Shown: positions 18,125 through 28,381, counted from the first letter of the stretch. The stretch is 64,000 nt of DNA from VRUE01 sp963702705 (GCA_963702705.1 CAVPDR010000002.1:992001-1056000); one strand, 5' to 3'. Program-made: numbers and translations. The notes: generated by a model from the sequence alone, not told the origin.

Positions 18125-19141
18125 CTAGGAGGGCTTCTCGTCGTGGCCGCCGAACTGCTTGCGCATCGCCGAGAGCACCTTGTCGGCGAAGTCGTCGAGG
18201 CCGCGCGAGGCGAAGCGCTCGTAGAGCGCAGTGGTGAGCACCGGCGCCGGCACCCCCTCGTCGATCGCCGCGATCGAGGTCCAGCGCCCCTCGCCGGAGT
18301 CCGAGACGCGGCCGGCGAAGTCGGCTAGGTCGGGAGATTCCTGCATCGAGGCCGCGGTCAGGTCGAGTAGCCAGGAACCGATCACGCTGCCGCGCCGCCA
18401 GACCTCGGCAACCTCGGGCAGGTCGAGGTCGTACTGGTAGTACTCGGGCTGCTCAAGCGGCGCGGTCTCCGCGTCGGCCTCGCGCTGGACCTTGCCCGCG
18501 TTGGCGTTCTTGAGGATGTTGAGGCCCTCGGCGTAGGCGGCCATGATCCCGTACTCGATCCCGTTGTGGACCATCTTCACGAAGTGCCCGGCGCCGTTGG
18601 GCCCGCAGTGCAGGTAGCCGTTCTCCGACGGTGAGGCGTCGCCGGAGCGGCCCGGCGTGCGCTCCGCCGACTCGACCCCCGGCGCCAGCGAGGCGAAGAC
18701 CGGGTCGAGCCGCTGCACAGCGCCGTCGGGGCCGCCGATCATCAAGCAGTAGCCGCGCTCAAGGCCAAAGACGCCGCCGCTGGTGCCGCAGTCGACGTAG
18801 TCGATCCCCTGCTCGCCGACCTTGGCGGCGCGACGGATGTCGTCGCGATAGTAGGAGTTGCCGCCGTCGATGATCGCATCGCCGGGGCCGAGCACCGCAG
18901 CGACGTCCTCGACCGTCTTCTCGGTGATCTCGCCGGCCGGGACCATCACCCAGACCGAACGCGGCGCGCTCAGCTTCGCAGCGAGGTCCTGCAGCGAGGA
19001 CGCTCCCTCGGCACCCTCGCCAGCAAGCTCGGAGACCGCATCGGGGTTGACGTCGTAGACGACGACACGGTGGCCGTCGCGCATCAGCCTCCGCGCCATG
19101 TTGGCGCCCATGCGGCCGAGGCCGACCATTCCCAGCTCCAT
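18125..19141 (-). CDS. gnd: 6-phosphogluconate dehydrogenase, short decarboxylating form
   Basis: The 338-residue protein is the short GndA type, shorter than the ~470-residue enteric enzyme. N-terminal NAD(P) domain: MELGMVGLGRMGANMARRL, VVVYDVN, WVMVPAG, IDGGNSYYRDD. Substrate-binding motif YVDCGTSGGVFGLERGYCLMIGG and catalytic stretch CGPNGAGHFVKMVHNGIEYGIM with the conserved lysine. It produces ribulose 5-phosphate, CO2 and reduced cofactor. The acidic residue after the second beta strand (VYDVN) is the usual sign of NAD preference, so this enzyme may yield NADH rather than NADPH; that is inference. Confidence 0.95.
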   Translation of the reverse strand: MELGMVGLGRMGANMARRLMRDGHRVVVYDVNPDAVSELAGEGAEGASSLQDLAAKLSAPRSVWVMVPAGEITEKTVEDVAAVLGPGDAIIDGGNSYYRDDIRRAAKVGEQGIDYVDCGTSGGVFGLERGYCLMIGGPDGAVQRLDPVFASLAPGVESAERTPGRSGDASPSENGYLHCGPNGAGHFVKMVHNGIEYGIMAAYAEGLNILKNANAGKVQREADAETAPLEQPEYYQYDLDLPEVAEVWRRGSVIGSWLLDLTAASMQESPDLADFAGRVSDSGEGRWTSIAAIDEGVPAPVLTTALYERFASRGLDDFADKVLSAMRKQFGGHDEKPS

Positions 19142-19210
19142 GGCCTAACCCTACGCGAGGCCGGGCACACATGTGGCAGCCGAGCCGCCACCGGGTAGCC
19201 TGGCGGGCGA

Positions 19211-20614
19211 ATGGCCAAGGTCGCCGCCGAACACACCGATGCGCCCGCCGACGTGCTGACGATCTTTGGGATCAGCGGCGATCTGGCGAAGAAGATGACC
19301 TTCCGGGCGCTCTACCGCCTCGAGGCGGCCGGCAAGCTCGACTGTCCCATCGTCGGCGTCGCGATCGACGACTGGGACACCGAGCAGCTGCGCAAGCACG
19401 CGCACGACTCGATCGCGACCAGCGTCAGCAGCCCGGACGAAGACGTCTTCAGCCGCCTCGCGGCGCGGCTCGCCTACGTGCAGGGCGACTACGCCGACGC
19501 CGACACCTTCAAGCGAGTCGGCGAGGCGCTCGGCGACGCCAAGCGGCCCGTCTTCTACCTGGAGATCCCGCCCTCGCTGTTCGCCACCGTCGTCCAGGGG
19601 CTCGGCGAGGCCGGCCTGACCGAGAACGCCCACGTCGTGATCGAGAAGCCCTTTGGCCATGACCTCGAGTCGGCGCGGGCGCTCAACGCCGAGCTCTGCA
19701 AGGTCCTCGACGAGACGCAGATCCTCCGCATCGACCATTACCTCGGCAAGGAGCCGGTGATGGACATCACCTACCTGCGCTTCGCCAACGCCGTGCTGGA
19801 GCCGGTCTGGAACCGCCAGCACGTCTCCCACGTGCAGATGACGATCGCCGAGGACTTCGGCGTCGACGATCGCGGCCGCTTCTACGACGCGGTCGGGGCG
19901 ATGCGCGACGTGATCCAGAACCACGCCCTGCAGGTGCTGGCCCTGGTCGGGATGGGTCCGCCGACCGGCAACCACCACGACTCGGTTCGCGACAAGAAGC
20001 TCGAATTCTTCAAGGCGATGCGCACCGCCGACCCGGCGAAATACGTGCGCGGCCAGTACGACGGCTTCCTCGACGTCCCCGACGTGGCGCCTGATTCGAC
20101 CACCGAGACCTTCGCTGCGGTCGAGCTGGCGGTCGACAACTGGCGTTGGCACGGCGTGCCCTTCTTCATCCGCGCCGGCAAGTGCATGCCCGCCAAGTCG
20201 AGCGAGGTGAGCGTCGTCTTCAAGCGGCCGCCACCGCTCGGCGTCGGCGCCGGCAAGCGGCCGGACCCGAACCGGATGACGGTGCGGATCGAGCCGGATC
20301 CCGGCGCTCGCATGCGCCTCTTTGCCAAGCGAGCCGGCGAAGAGGCGTTCGAGCCGGCCGACATGGACGTCCTCTTCGAAAAGATCCCGGGCGAGGAGCC
20401 GGAGCCCTACGAGCGGCTGCTCGGCGACGCGATCGCCGGCAGCCACCAGCTCTTCACCCGCCAGGACACGGTCGAGGAGACCTGGCGGGTCGTCCAGCCG
20501 CTGCTCGACGACCCCGGCCCGGTCCACCCGTATGAGCCCGGAACCTGGGGACCGGCCGAGGCCGACAAGCTGACCCGCGGCATCACGCAGTGGCAGCAGC
20601 CCTGGCTGCCCTGA
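19211..20614 (+). CDS. zwf: Glucose-6-phosphate 1-dehydrogenase
   Basis: The 467-residue enzyme opens the oxidative pentose phosphate pathway. It has the coenzyme loop IFGISGDLAKKMTFRALYRL, VVIEKPFGHDLESARALN, the active-site signature RIDHYLGKEPVMDI (~residue 173), and the C-terminal region RWHGVPFFIRAGKCMP typical of the family. It is divergent from gnd-pgl across a 69-bp spacer that probably holds both promoters. A hairpin of the GGGCCTRAAAC type follows the stop directly. Confidence 0.96.
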   Translation: MAKVAAEHTDAPADVLTIFGISGDLAKKMTFRALYRLEAAGKLDCPIVGVAIDDWDTEQLRKHAHDSIATSVSSPDEDVFSRLAARLAYVQGDYADADTFKRVGEALGDAKRPVFYLEIPPSLFATVVQGLGEAGLTENAHVVIEKPFGHDLESARALNAELCKVLDETQILRIDHYLGKEPVMDITYLRFANAVLEPVWNRQHVSHVQMTIAEDFGVDDRGRFYDAVGAMRDVIQNHALQVLALVGMGPPTGNHHDSVRDKKLEFFKAMRTADPAKYVRGQYDGFLDVPDVAPDSTTETFAAVELAVDNWRWHGVPFFIRAGKCMPAKSSEVSVVFKRPPPLGVGAGKRPDPNRMTVRIEPDPGARMRLFAKRAGEEAFEPADMDVLFEKIPGEEPEPYERLLGDAIAGSHQLFTRQDTVEETWRVVQPLLDDPGPVHPYEPGTWGPAEADKLTRGITQWQQPWLP

Positions 20615-20617
20615 TCG

Positions 20618-20664
20618 CCGACGGGCCGATTCCCGTCGATATACGTCGGTTTTAGGCCCGTCGG
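20618..20664. repeat. Imperfect hairpin after zwf, related to the cydA/cydB palindrome
   Basis: Outer arms CCGACGGGCC (20618-20627) and GGCCCGTCGG (20655-20664) pair perfectly; the inner part pairs only partly. Read on the minus strand it begins CCGACGGGCCTAAAAC, close to CCGATGGGCCTGAAAC of the 4289-4337 palindrome. It may act as the zwf terminator. Confidence 0.65.
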
Positions 20665-20699
20665 TCCCTTGTTTCGAGATGCCGTGCTACTTTTGGCAC

Positions 20700-20720
20700 C
20701 CCTAATTAGGGCTGCCTAAC
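20700..20720 (+). promoter_or_regulatory. DtxR/IdeR-like iron box upstream of efeU
   Basis: TTAGGGCTGCCTAA (20706-20719) is a 5+4+5 dyad overlapping a second dyad CCCTAATTAGGG (20700-20711). Both resemble the TTAGG...CCTAA half-sites bound by iron-dependent DtxR/IdeR repressors. It lies 45 bp before efeU, and a similar site precedes efeO. Confidence 0.6.
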
Positions 20721-20764
20721 ACGACTATGGCCACACGCGAACAACAGCGGAACGACCCGGCACG

Positions 20765-21625
20765 ATGATCCCGACCCTGGTGATCGCTCTGCGCGAGGGC
20801 GTCGAGGCCTCGCTGATCATCGGCATCATCGCCGCCTTCCTGGTCAAGGAGGGCAGGCAGGATGCGATGCGGCAGATGTGGGCCGGGATCGCGGTCGCGG
20901 TCGCCCTCTGCGTCGGCATCGCGGTGATCCTGCGCGTGGTTGGCCAGCAGCTGCCCCAACAGCAGCAGGAGGGTCTGGAGACTGTGATTGGCCTGATCGC
21001 GGTCTCCGCGGTCAGCTACATGATCGTCTGGATGCGGCGCAACGCGCGCGGGATCAAAAAGGTGTTGGAAGGCAACGCGGCGAGCGCCCTCGCCAGTGGC
21101 TCGACGATGGCACTGGTGGCGATGGCCTTCCTCGCGGTCCTGCGCGAGGGCTTCGAGACCTCGGTCTTCCTCCTCGCCGCCTTCCAGGATGCCAGCGACA
21201 CCACCGCTGCCGGCGCCGGCGCGATCGTCGGCCTGCTGGCCGCGATCGCGATCGGGCTCGGCATCTACCGCGGCGGGGTGCGAATCAACCTCACCCGCTT
21301 CTTCCGCGTCACCGGCCTGATCCTCGTCTTCGTCGCCGCCGGCCTGCTCTCCACCGCCCTGCACACCGCCCATGAGGCGGGCTGGTTCAACAGCCTCCAG
21401 GGCCAGGCGGTCGATCTGACCTGGCTCGTGCAGCCCGGGACGATCTCCGGCTCGCTGCTGACCGGCATGCTGGGCCTGCAGCCGACGCCGACCGTGGGCG
21501 AGGCGCTGGTCTACCTGCTCTACGCAGTGCCGATGGTGCTCTACGTGCTCTGGCCGGACCGCTTGCGGTTGCGCCGGGCGCCGGCCCGCAGCCGCGGCGC
21601 GGCGCCTGCCGAGAGCCCGGCCTGA
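20765..21625 (+). CDS. efeU: Iron permease of the EfeU/FTR1 family
   Basis: The 286-residue inner-membrane protein has seven predicted helices. The two iron-permease motifs are present: REGVE at residues 10-14 and REGFE near residue 127, the glutamates that carry Fe(III) or Fe(II) through the membrane. EfeU works with the peroxidase EfeB and the periplasmic EfeO. The order here is efeU-efeB-efeO rather than the enteric UOB. The gene starts 45 bp behind an iron-box-like palindrome and is followed by efeB after 17 nt. Confidence 0.94.
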   Translation: MIPTLVIALREGVEASLIIGIIAAFLVKEGRQDAMRQMWAGIAVAVALCVGIAVILRVVGQQLPQQQQEGLETVIGLIAVSAVSYMIVWMRRNARGIKKVLEGNAASALASGSTMALVAMAFLAVLREGFETSVFLLAAFQDASDTTAAGAGAIVGLLAAIAIGLGIYRGGVRINLTRFFRVTGLILVFVAAGLLSTALHTAHEAGWFNSLQGQAVDLTWLVQPGTISGSLLTGMLGLQPTPTVGEALVYLLYAVPMVLYVLWPDRLRLRRAPARSRGAAPAESPA

Positions 21626-21642
21626 CCCCGCCACCGACCGCG

Positions 21643-22878
21643 ATGACCGAGCTCACCCGGCGACGGTTTCTCGCCTCGGCAGGCGTAGGCGCGGCGGGCA
21701 TCGGCCTCGGCGGCGCGGCCGGCTACCTGGTCGGACAGGACTCCGCCCAGGCCGAAGCAAGCGGCACCGGCAGCGTCCCTTTCCACGGCGAGCACCAGGC
21801 GGGGATCGACACGCCGGCCCAGGACCGCCTCCATTTCGCCGCTTTCGACCTCGTCAGCGAGAGCGGCGCCGACCTGCGCGAGCTGATGCGCGAGTGGTCG
21901 CTGGCGGCGGCCGAGATGAGCGCCGGCCGGCTGATCGGCGACGCCAACGGGGTGCCGCTCGCGCCGCCCGACGACACCGGCGAGACGGTCGGCCTGCTGC
22001 CCTCGCGCCTCACCGTCACCTTCGGCTTCGGACCGGCGCTGTTCGAACGGCGGGCACTCGACCTGGCCGGCAAGCGACCCGCGGCGCTGCGCCCGATCCC
22101 GCCCCTGCCCGGCGACGAGCTGAACCCAGGGGAAAGCGGCGGCGACATTTGCGTGCAGGCGTGCTCCGACGATCCCCAGGTCGCCTTCCACGCGATCCGC
22201 AACCTGGCCCGAATCGGGCGCGGCACGGTGGCGATGCGCTGGTCGCAGCTCGGCTTCGGCCGTACCGCCAGCACCAGCCGCAGCCAGGAGACGCCGCGCA
22301 ACCTGATGGGCTTCAAGGACGGCACCGCCAACATCAAGGCCGAGGACGGCGCGGCGATGGACCGCTTCGTCTGGGTTGGCGGCTACGGCCCCGCCTGGAT
22401 GCGCGGCGGGACCTACATGGTGACGCGCCGCATCCGCATGCTGCTCGAGGTCTGGGATCGCTCCGCCCTGGAAGACCAGGAGCAGACGATCGGCCGCGCC
22501 AAGTACAGCGGCGCGCCGCTTGGCGGAGGCGACGAGTTCGAACCGCTCGACCTGTCGCCCGACGACGGCGGCCGGGCGAAGATCCCCATCGACGCCCACG
22601 TGCGACTCGCCTCCGGCGCCGAAAACGGCGGCGAGCGGATCCTGCGCCGTGGCTACTCCTTCACCGACGGCGTCGACGAGAGCCTCGGCGAGCTCGAAGC
22701 TGGGCTCTTCTTCATCTGCTTCCAGCGCGACCCGCAACGCCAGTTCGTCGCGATCCAGCGCCGGCTCGGCTCGGGCGATGCGCTCAACGAGTACATCAAG
22801 CACGTCGGCAGCGCCGTCTTCGCCGTCCCCCCCGGTGCCGGCCCCGGCGGCTACGTCGGCGAAACTCTGCTCGGCTGA
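21643..22878 (+). CDS. efeB: Tat-exported DyP-type haem peroxidase, EfeB/deferrochelatase
   Basis: The 411 residues begin with a twin-arginine signal, MTELTRRRFLASAGVGAAGIGLGG, so the protein is exported folded with haem. The DyP motif GFKDGTANIK (~residue 222), with the catalytic aspartate, is present. The haem-ligand region with a histidine is visible around VPIDAHVRLASGAEN, and SYSFTDG-type plus GLFFICFQRDPQRQF close the fold. EfeB oxidises ferrous iron or deals with haem during uptake through EfeU. Confidence 0.94.
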   Translation: MTELTRRRFLASAGVGAAGIGLGGAAGYLVGQDSAQAEASGTGSVPFHGEHQAGIDTPAQDRLHFAAFDLVSESGADLRELMREWSLAAAEMSAGRLIGDANGVPLAPPDDTGETVGLLPSRLTVTFGFGPALFERRALDLAGKRPAALRPIPPLPGDELNPGESGGDICVQACSDDPQVAFHAIRNLARIGRGTVAMRWSQLGFGRTASTSRSQETPRNLMGFKDGTANIKAEDGAAMDRFVWVGGYGPAWMRGGTYMVTRRIRMLLEVWDRSALEDQEQTIGRAKYSGAPLGGGDEFEPLDLSPDDGGRAKIPIDAHVRLASGAENGGERILRRGYSFTDGVDESLGELEAGLFFICFQRDPQRQFVAIQRRLGSGDALNEYIKHVGSAVFAVPPGAGPGGYVGETLLG

Positions 22879-22916
22879 TCGCCTGGGCCGTATTCCGACT
22901 CGTTCTGTCGGTTTTT

Positions 22917-22932
22917 GTTAGGGTGCCCTAAC
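22917..22932 (+). promoter_or_regulatory. DtxR/IdeR-like iron box upstream of efeO
   Basis: GTTAGGG-TG-CCCTAAC is a perfect 7+2+7 palindrome in the 92-bp gap between efeB and efeO. It matches the site before efeU, suggesting efeO has its own iron-regulated promoter. Confidence 0.65.
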
Positions 22933-22970
22933 TCTCGTTCCATACACCAGACCAAGGAGCCTCCGCACCG

Positions 22971-24095
22971 ATGAACCGACTCCCCGTCCGCACCTCGCTG
23001 CTCGCCGTTGGCGTCGGCCTCGCCGTCCTGCTCAGCGCCGGCTGCGGCTCGAGCGAAGACGTCCCCAAGGGCGCCAAGGTGCTGTCCTTCGAACTGACCG
23101 ACGCTGGCTGCGTGCCGAACACTGCGACGGCGCCCGCGGGGCCGATCACCTTCGAAGTCGAAAACGCCGGCACCACCGCCGTGACCGAGTTCGAGGTGCT
23201 CGAAGGGGAGACGATCCTGGGCGAGAAGGAGAACCTCTCGGACGGACTGAGCGGCAGCTTCTCGCTGACCCTCGACGGTGGCGAGTACATCCTCTACTGC
23301 CCGGGCGGATCGGACGAGCGCGGCACCCTGACCGTGACTGGCAAGAGCAAGGCGGCGGCCAGCGGCTCCGCCGCCGGAGAAAAGGAGGCGGTCAAGCAGT
23401 ACCGCGAGTACCTCGAGCAGAATGCCGACCAGCTGGTCGAGGAAACCGAACCCTTCGTGCGGGCGGTCGTCGCCGGCAACGTCGCCGAGGCGAAGACGCT
23501 CTACGCGGCCGCGCGAATCCCCTACGAGCGAATCGAGCCCGTCGCCGAGTCCTTCGGCGACCTCGACCCCCGCATCGACGCCCGCGAAAACGACGTTCCG
23601 GCAAACCAGTTCGGCGGCTTCCACCGGATCGAGAAGGCTCTCTGGATAGAAGACACGACCGCCGGCATGACGCCGATTGCCGAACAGCTTCTGGCCGACG
23701 TGCGGGAACTGAAGCGCAAGGTGAAGACCGTCGACCTGCAGACGGCGCAGATCGCCAACGGCGCCAACGAGCTTCTCGGCGAGGTCTCGGCATCGAAGAT
23801 CACCGGCGAGGAGGAGCGCTACTCCCACGTCGACCTGGTCGACTTCGAGGCCAACGTCGAAGGGGCCGAGGCGGCGTTCGACGCGATCAAGCCGTTGCTC
23901 TCAAAGCAGAACCCGGAGCTGGTCAAGGAGGCCGAAGAGCACTTCGAAGACGTCTACGCGGCGCTCGAGCCCTACCGGCGCGGCGACGGCTTCGTCCCAT
24001 ACACGGAGCTGACCAAGGCCGATACCCGCAAGTTGGCACAGGAAATTGACGCTCTCGCCGAGGAGCTGTCACAGGTGCCGGCGCAGATCGTTTAG
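22971..24095 (+). CDS. efeO: Iron-uptake lipoprotein EfeO (cupredoxin + imelysin-type M75 domain)
   Basis: The 374-residue precursor has a lipobox (LLSAGCGSS, lipidated cysteine at ~25). A cupredoxin-like domain (residues ~35-125) follows, and then the EfeO/imelysin helical domain. That domain holds the metal-binding HxxE motif in FGGFHRIEKALW near residue 217 and a GEVSASKITGEEERYSHVDLVDFEANVEGAE stretch. It probably binds periplasmic iron and hands it to EfeU. A long hairpin follows the gene. Confidence 0.94.
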   Translation: MNRLPVRTSLLAVGVGLAVLLSAGCGSSEDVPKGAKVLSFELTDAGCVPNTATAPAGPITFEVENAGTTAVTEFEVLEGETILGEKENLSDGLSGSFSLTLDGGEYILYCPGGSDERGTLTVTGKSKAAASGSAAGEKEAVKQYREYLEQNADQLVEETEPFVRAVVAGNVAEAKTLYAAARIPYERIEPVAESFGDLDPRIDARENDVPANQFGGFHRIEKALWIEDTTAGMTPIAEQLLADVRELKRKVKTVDLQTAQIANGANELLGEVSASKITGEEERYSHVDLVDFEANVEGAEAAFDAIKPLLSKQNPELVKEAEEHFEDVYAALEPYRRGDGFVPYTELTKADTRKLAQEIDALAEELSQVPAQIV

Positions 24096-24118
24096 GTCTG
24101 GCGCGCAAACGTTTCCGG

Positions 24119-24202
24119 CCGGCGGGTCCTGTCCCGTTGGAGGGGGGCCTGCGGGCGGGCCACGGTCCGTCCTCGACCCCCCTCCAACGCGCCACCCGCC
24201 GG
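24119..24202. repeat. Long two-step hairpin between efeO and recQ
   Basis: Outer arms CCGGCGGGT (24119-24127) / ACCCGCCGG (24194-24202) and inner arms CGTTGGAGGGGGG (24135-24147) / CCCCCCTCCAACG (24177-24189) nest around a GC-rich loop. It lies between efeO and the recQ start at 24224. It probably terminates efeO, but its size and proximity to recQ also allow a leader role. Confidence 0.65.
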
Positions 24203-24223
24203 AGAAAGCCGTAGGTTGAGCTC

Positions 24224-25771
<1,548 letters not shown>

Positions 25772-25848
25772 GCCACAGCTCGGCTACATCTGGCCGGCAA
25801 TGCGGATCTAGCGTCGCGGCGACGCACACCCAACGAAAGGATTCGCGG

Positions 25849-26988
25849 ATGAAACGCGTACTGATCGCCGCTGCTGTGTTTGGGATAATGGCCCTGGTCG
25901 CAGCCCCCCTCGCCGATGCCGACCACGGTCGCTCCAATCGTCAGGAGCACGCCGACGAGCACCACGGGCATTCCGGAGGCGACCACGGCTTCGGCCACGA
26001 CGCACCGTTCACCTACGCCGTGATCGGCGACACCCCCTACGGCGCGCCGCAGCTCGAAAACTTCCCCAACGACGTCACCGAGATCAACGCCGACCCCGCC
26101 GTAAGCCTGGTGATGCACCTGGGCGACATCAAGAACGGCTCGAGCGAATGCACGACGCCCTATTTCGAACAGATCCGCGCCGATTTCAACGGCTTCGCCG
26201 ATCCCCTCGTCTACACGCCGGGCGACAACGAGTGGACCGACTGCCATCGTGCCAACAACGGCGCCTACTGGCCGGCCGGGCCGGTGCTGAACGGCGATTC
26301 GCGCCCGGCGCGGCTCGGCGAGATCCACCGGATCTTCTTCGACCACCCGGGCTGGACCCTGGGCCAGCACGCCCAGCGTGTCGAGACGCAGGGTGGGGCC
26401 TTTGTCGAAAACGTGATGTGGGACCGCTCCGGGATCCAGTTCGGCGACCTCAACGTTCCCGGCTCCAACAACGACTGGCTGCCCTGGTTCGAACAGCCGC
26501 GGACGCAGTCGCAGGTCGACGAGGTCAACGGCCGCACCCACGCCGACCTGGTCTGGATCGACCGAATCTTCGACCGCGCCCACGACGAGCACGCAAGGGC
26601 GATCGCAATCGGGATCCAGGCCGACATGTGGGACCCGGCGATCGAGGGCGACCCGACCCAGTACGACCATTTCCAGCCGATCGTGCAGGCACTCGCGAGT
26701 GAGGCCCTTCACTTCCACGGTCCCGTCCTCCTGCTCAACGGCGACTCGCACAAATTCATCGACGACTTTCCGCTCGCCGATCCAAGCCGGCCGCAGAACA
26801 AGTCGATCTACGGGATCTCGCAAGACGTACCGAACCTGCGCCGGATCACCGTCAACGGCAGCACCACGCCGTGCCACGAATGGCTGAAGCTGAGCGCCGA
26901 CCCGCACGCGAGCGGCGTCTTCTCCTATCAGCGCGTGCTGTTCGACAAGCAGCCGGGCTTCGATCACTCGATCTGCCCGGAGAAATAG
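25849..26988 (+). CDS. Secreted calcineurin-like metallophosphoesterase
   Basis: The 379-residue precursor has a signal peptide (MKRVLIAAAVFGIMALVAAPLADA) and then a histidine-rich stretch (about nine His between residues 25 and 53) that could bind metal. The phosphoesterase motifs YAVIGDTPYGA, VMHLGDIKNG, YTPGDNEWTDCHR and VLLLNGDSHKF are in order. The in-frame region upstream belongs to a recQ shadow, so ATG 25849, which begins the signal peptide, is used. A perfect hairpin follows. The substrate is unknown. Confidence 0.83.
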   Translation: MKRVLIAAAVFGIMALVAAPLADADHGRSNRQEHADEHHGHSGGDHGFGHDAPFTYAVIGDTPYGAPQLENFPNDVTEINADPAVSLVMHLGDIKNGSSECTTPYFEQIRADFNGFADPLVYTPGDNEWTDCHRANNGAYWPAGPVLNGDSRPARLGEIHRIFFDHPGWTLGQHAQRVETQGGAFVENVMWDRSGIQFGDLNVPGSNNDWLPWFEQPRTQSQVDEVNGRTHADLVWIDRIFDRAHDEHARAIAIGIQADMWDPAIEGDPTQYDHFQPIVQALASEALHFHGPVLLLNGDSHKFIDDFPLADPSRPQNKSIYGISQDVPNLRRITVNGSTTPCHEWLKLSADPHASGVFSYQRVLFDKQPGFDHSICPEK

Positions 26989-26998
26989 CCAAACCCAA

Positions 26999-27025
26999 GT
27001 CCGGCGCGCCGCGAGCGCGCCGGAC
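26999..27025 (+). terminator. Hairpin terminator after the phosphoesterase
   Basis: Perfect 11-bp stem GTCCGGCGCGC / GCGCGCCGGAC with a 5-nt loop, 10 nt after the stop; no U-run. Confidence 0.7.
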
Positions 27026-27086
27026 GCCTCGGGTCCACGAAGCACCGAAGCGATCGGCGGGAGCGCGTGTTTCAGCCGACACGATC

Positions 27087-27142
27087 CCCCCGCTGACGGG
27101 CCGGATGTCAACTAACACCTCCGACTCCAGGCCCTCAGCGGG
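27087..27142. other. Hairpin in the leader of the secreted glycosidase-like gene
   Basis: CCCGCTGA-C-GGGCC (27089-27102) pairs with GGCCC-TCAGCGGG (27130-27142), with one bulged base and a 27-nt loop, ending 35 bp before the start codon. It may be a regulatory leader; it matches no riboswitch I can name. Confidence 0.4.
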
Positions 27143-27177
27143 AGGGACATTCACCTCCCCGGTCGAATTACGCTCGG

Positions 27178-28381
27178 ATGCGCCCGTCTGGAAACCGAAT
27201 CGCCCTGGCCGCCCTTGCGGCGGTGCTGTTCTGCCTCGCCGCGGCGCCCAACGCCGCCGACGCCGGAGCGCTGCTGCCGCGCGGCAAGAAGGTCTTCTTC
27301 GGCGTCAGCGACACCGGCGACTCGGCCGACTTCGGCCACTTCAGCTCGGCGCTGAGCAAGCACCCGGCGCTGATCGAGAGCTTCCGCAGCTGGGGCTCGG
27401 ACTTCCCCGACTCGATCGAACGTTGGCAGGCCGCACGGGCGCGACCGATCCTGCACATCACCACCGCCGATTCGGCAGACGGTCACGAGCTGATCGACCC
27501 GCGGGCGATCGCTCAGGGCTTCGGCGACGATTACCTGATCCGCCTCAACAGGCTGTTCTGGGAGAAGAAGATGCCCGCCTACGTCCGGCCGCTGGGCGAG
27601 CCGAACCGTTGCCTCAACGTCTACTCCTCCTACGACTGCGGCGGCAAACTCCGCGACGCCGCCCACAAGCCCCGCTGGTACCGGCAGGCGCTTGCGCCGC
27701 ATCTACATCGTCCTACACGGCGGCGGCAAGCGGTCGCGGATCGACGCCCGCCTCGGCGAAGCCGGCCTGCCACCGCTGAAAAGCGAGGTCGGCGGGCTGC
27801 CGAAGGCACCGGTCGCGGTGATCTGGAGCACGCTCCCGGCCGGCTCGCCGACGGTCCCGCAGAACCGGCCCAAGCACTTCTACCCCGGCGACGAATACGT
27901 CGACTGGGTCGGCACCGACTTCTACTCCGACAACCAGGACTGGAAAGCGCTGACCGGCCTCTACAACCGCTTCTCCAACAAGCCCTTCTCGATCCCGGAG
28001 TTCGGCGTCTCGGTCGGCGATGACCCCGGCTACATCGACCGCCTGATGATCTGGGCGAGGCGCCACCCCCGCACCAAGATGCTCGTCTACTACCAAGACT
28101 TCGGCTCGACCAGCGCCTACCGGATCCAAAACTACCCGGCCAGCCTGGCGGCGCTCAGCGACGCCCTCCACCACCCGATCTTCCCCCCTTCGCCCCCAAC
28201 CCGCCGCTCGCACCCCCGCCACCCCCAGGCGGTCTCGCCCCAGCTCCCTAAACCCAACGCGAACTGCATCAAATTTTCTATCTACGAGGATGAGAATTTG
28301 ATGCAGTTCGGTCGTTGCCCTTGCGCGGGGGCCGCGGCTTGGCCTTTGGGGCGACTATCGCCGGGGCCACGCCGCGTTTGA
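27178..28381 (+). CDS. Secreted GH26-like glycoside hydrolase, frame broken by one extra base
   Basis: An N-terminal signal peptide (IALAALAAVLFCLAAAPNAADA) precedes FFGVSDTGDSADFGHFSSAL and AYVRPLGEPNRCLN, the latter with a candidate acid/base Glu. Near 27691 the frame shifts by one base (RWYRQA then LRRIYIVLHGGGKRSRIDA). It continues with HFYPGDEYVDWVGTDFYSDNQ, the stretch typical of family 26-like enzymes, and FSIPEFGVSVGD with the likely nucleophile Glu. The last ~35 codons run through the dispersed repeat at 28260-28310, so the C-terminus is partly repeat-encoded. The family call rests on motifs; a beta-mannanase or other endo-glycanase role is plausible. Confidence 0.7.
28260..28310. 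repeat. Dispersed palindromic repeat, copy B
   Basis: CGAACTGCATCAAATTTTC (28260-28278) pairs with GAGAATTTGATGCAGTTCG (28292-28310) with one G-U pair, around the 13-nt loop TATCTACGAGGAT. Arms and loop match copy A at 14347-14401. It sits where the glycosidase-like gene and the PQQ-propeller gene converge and supplies C-terminal codons to both. Confidence 0.9.
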
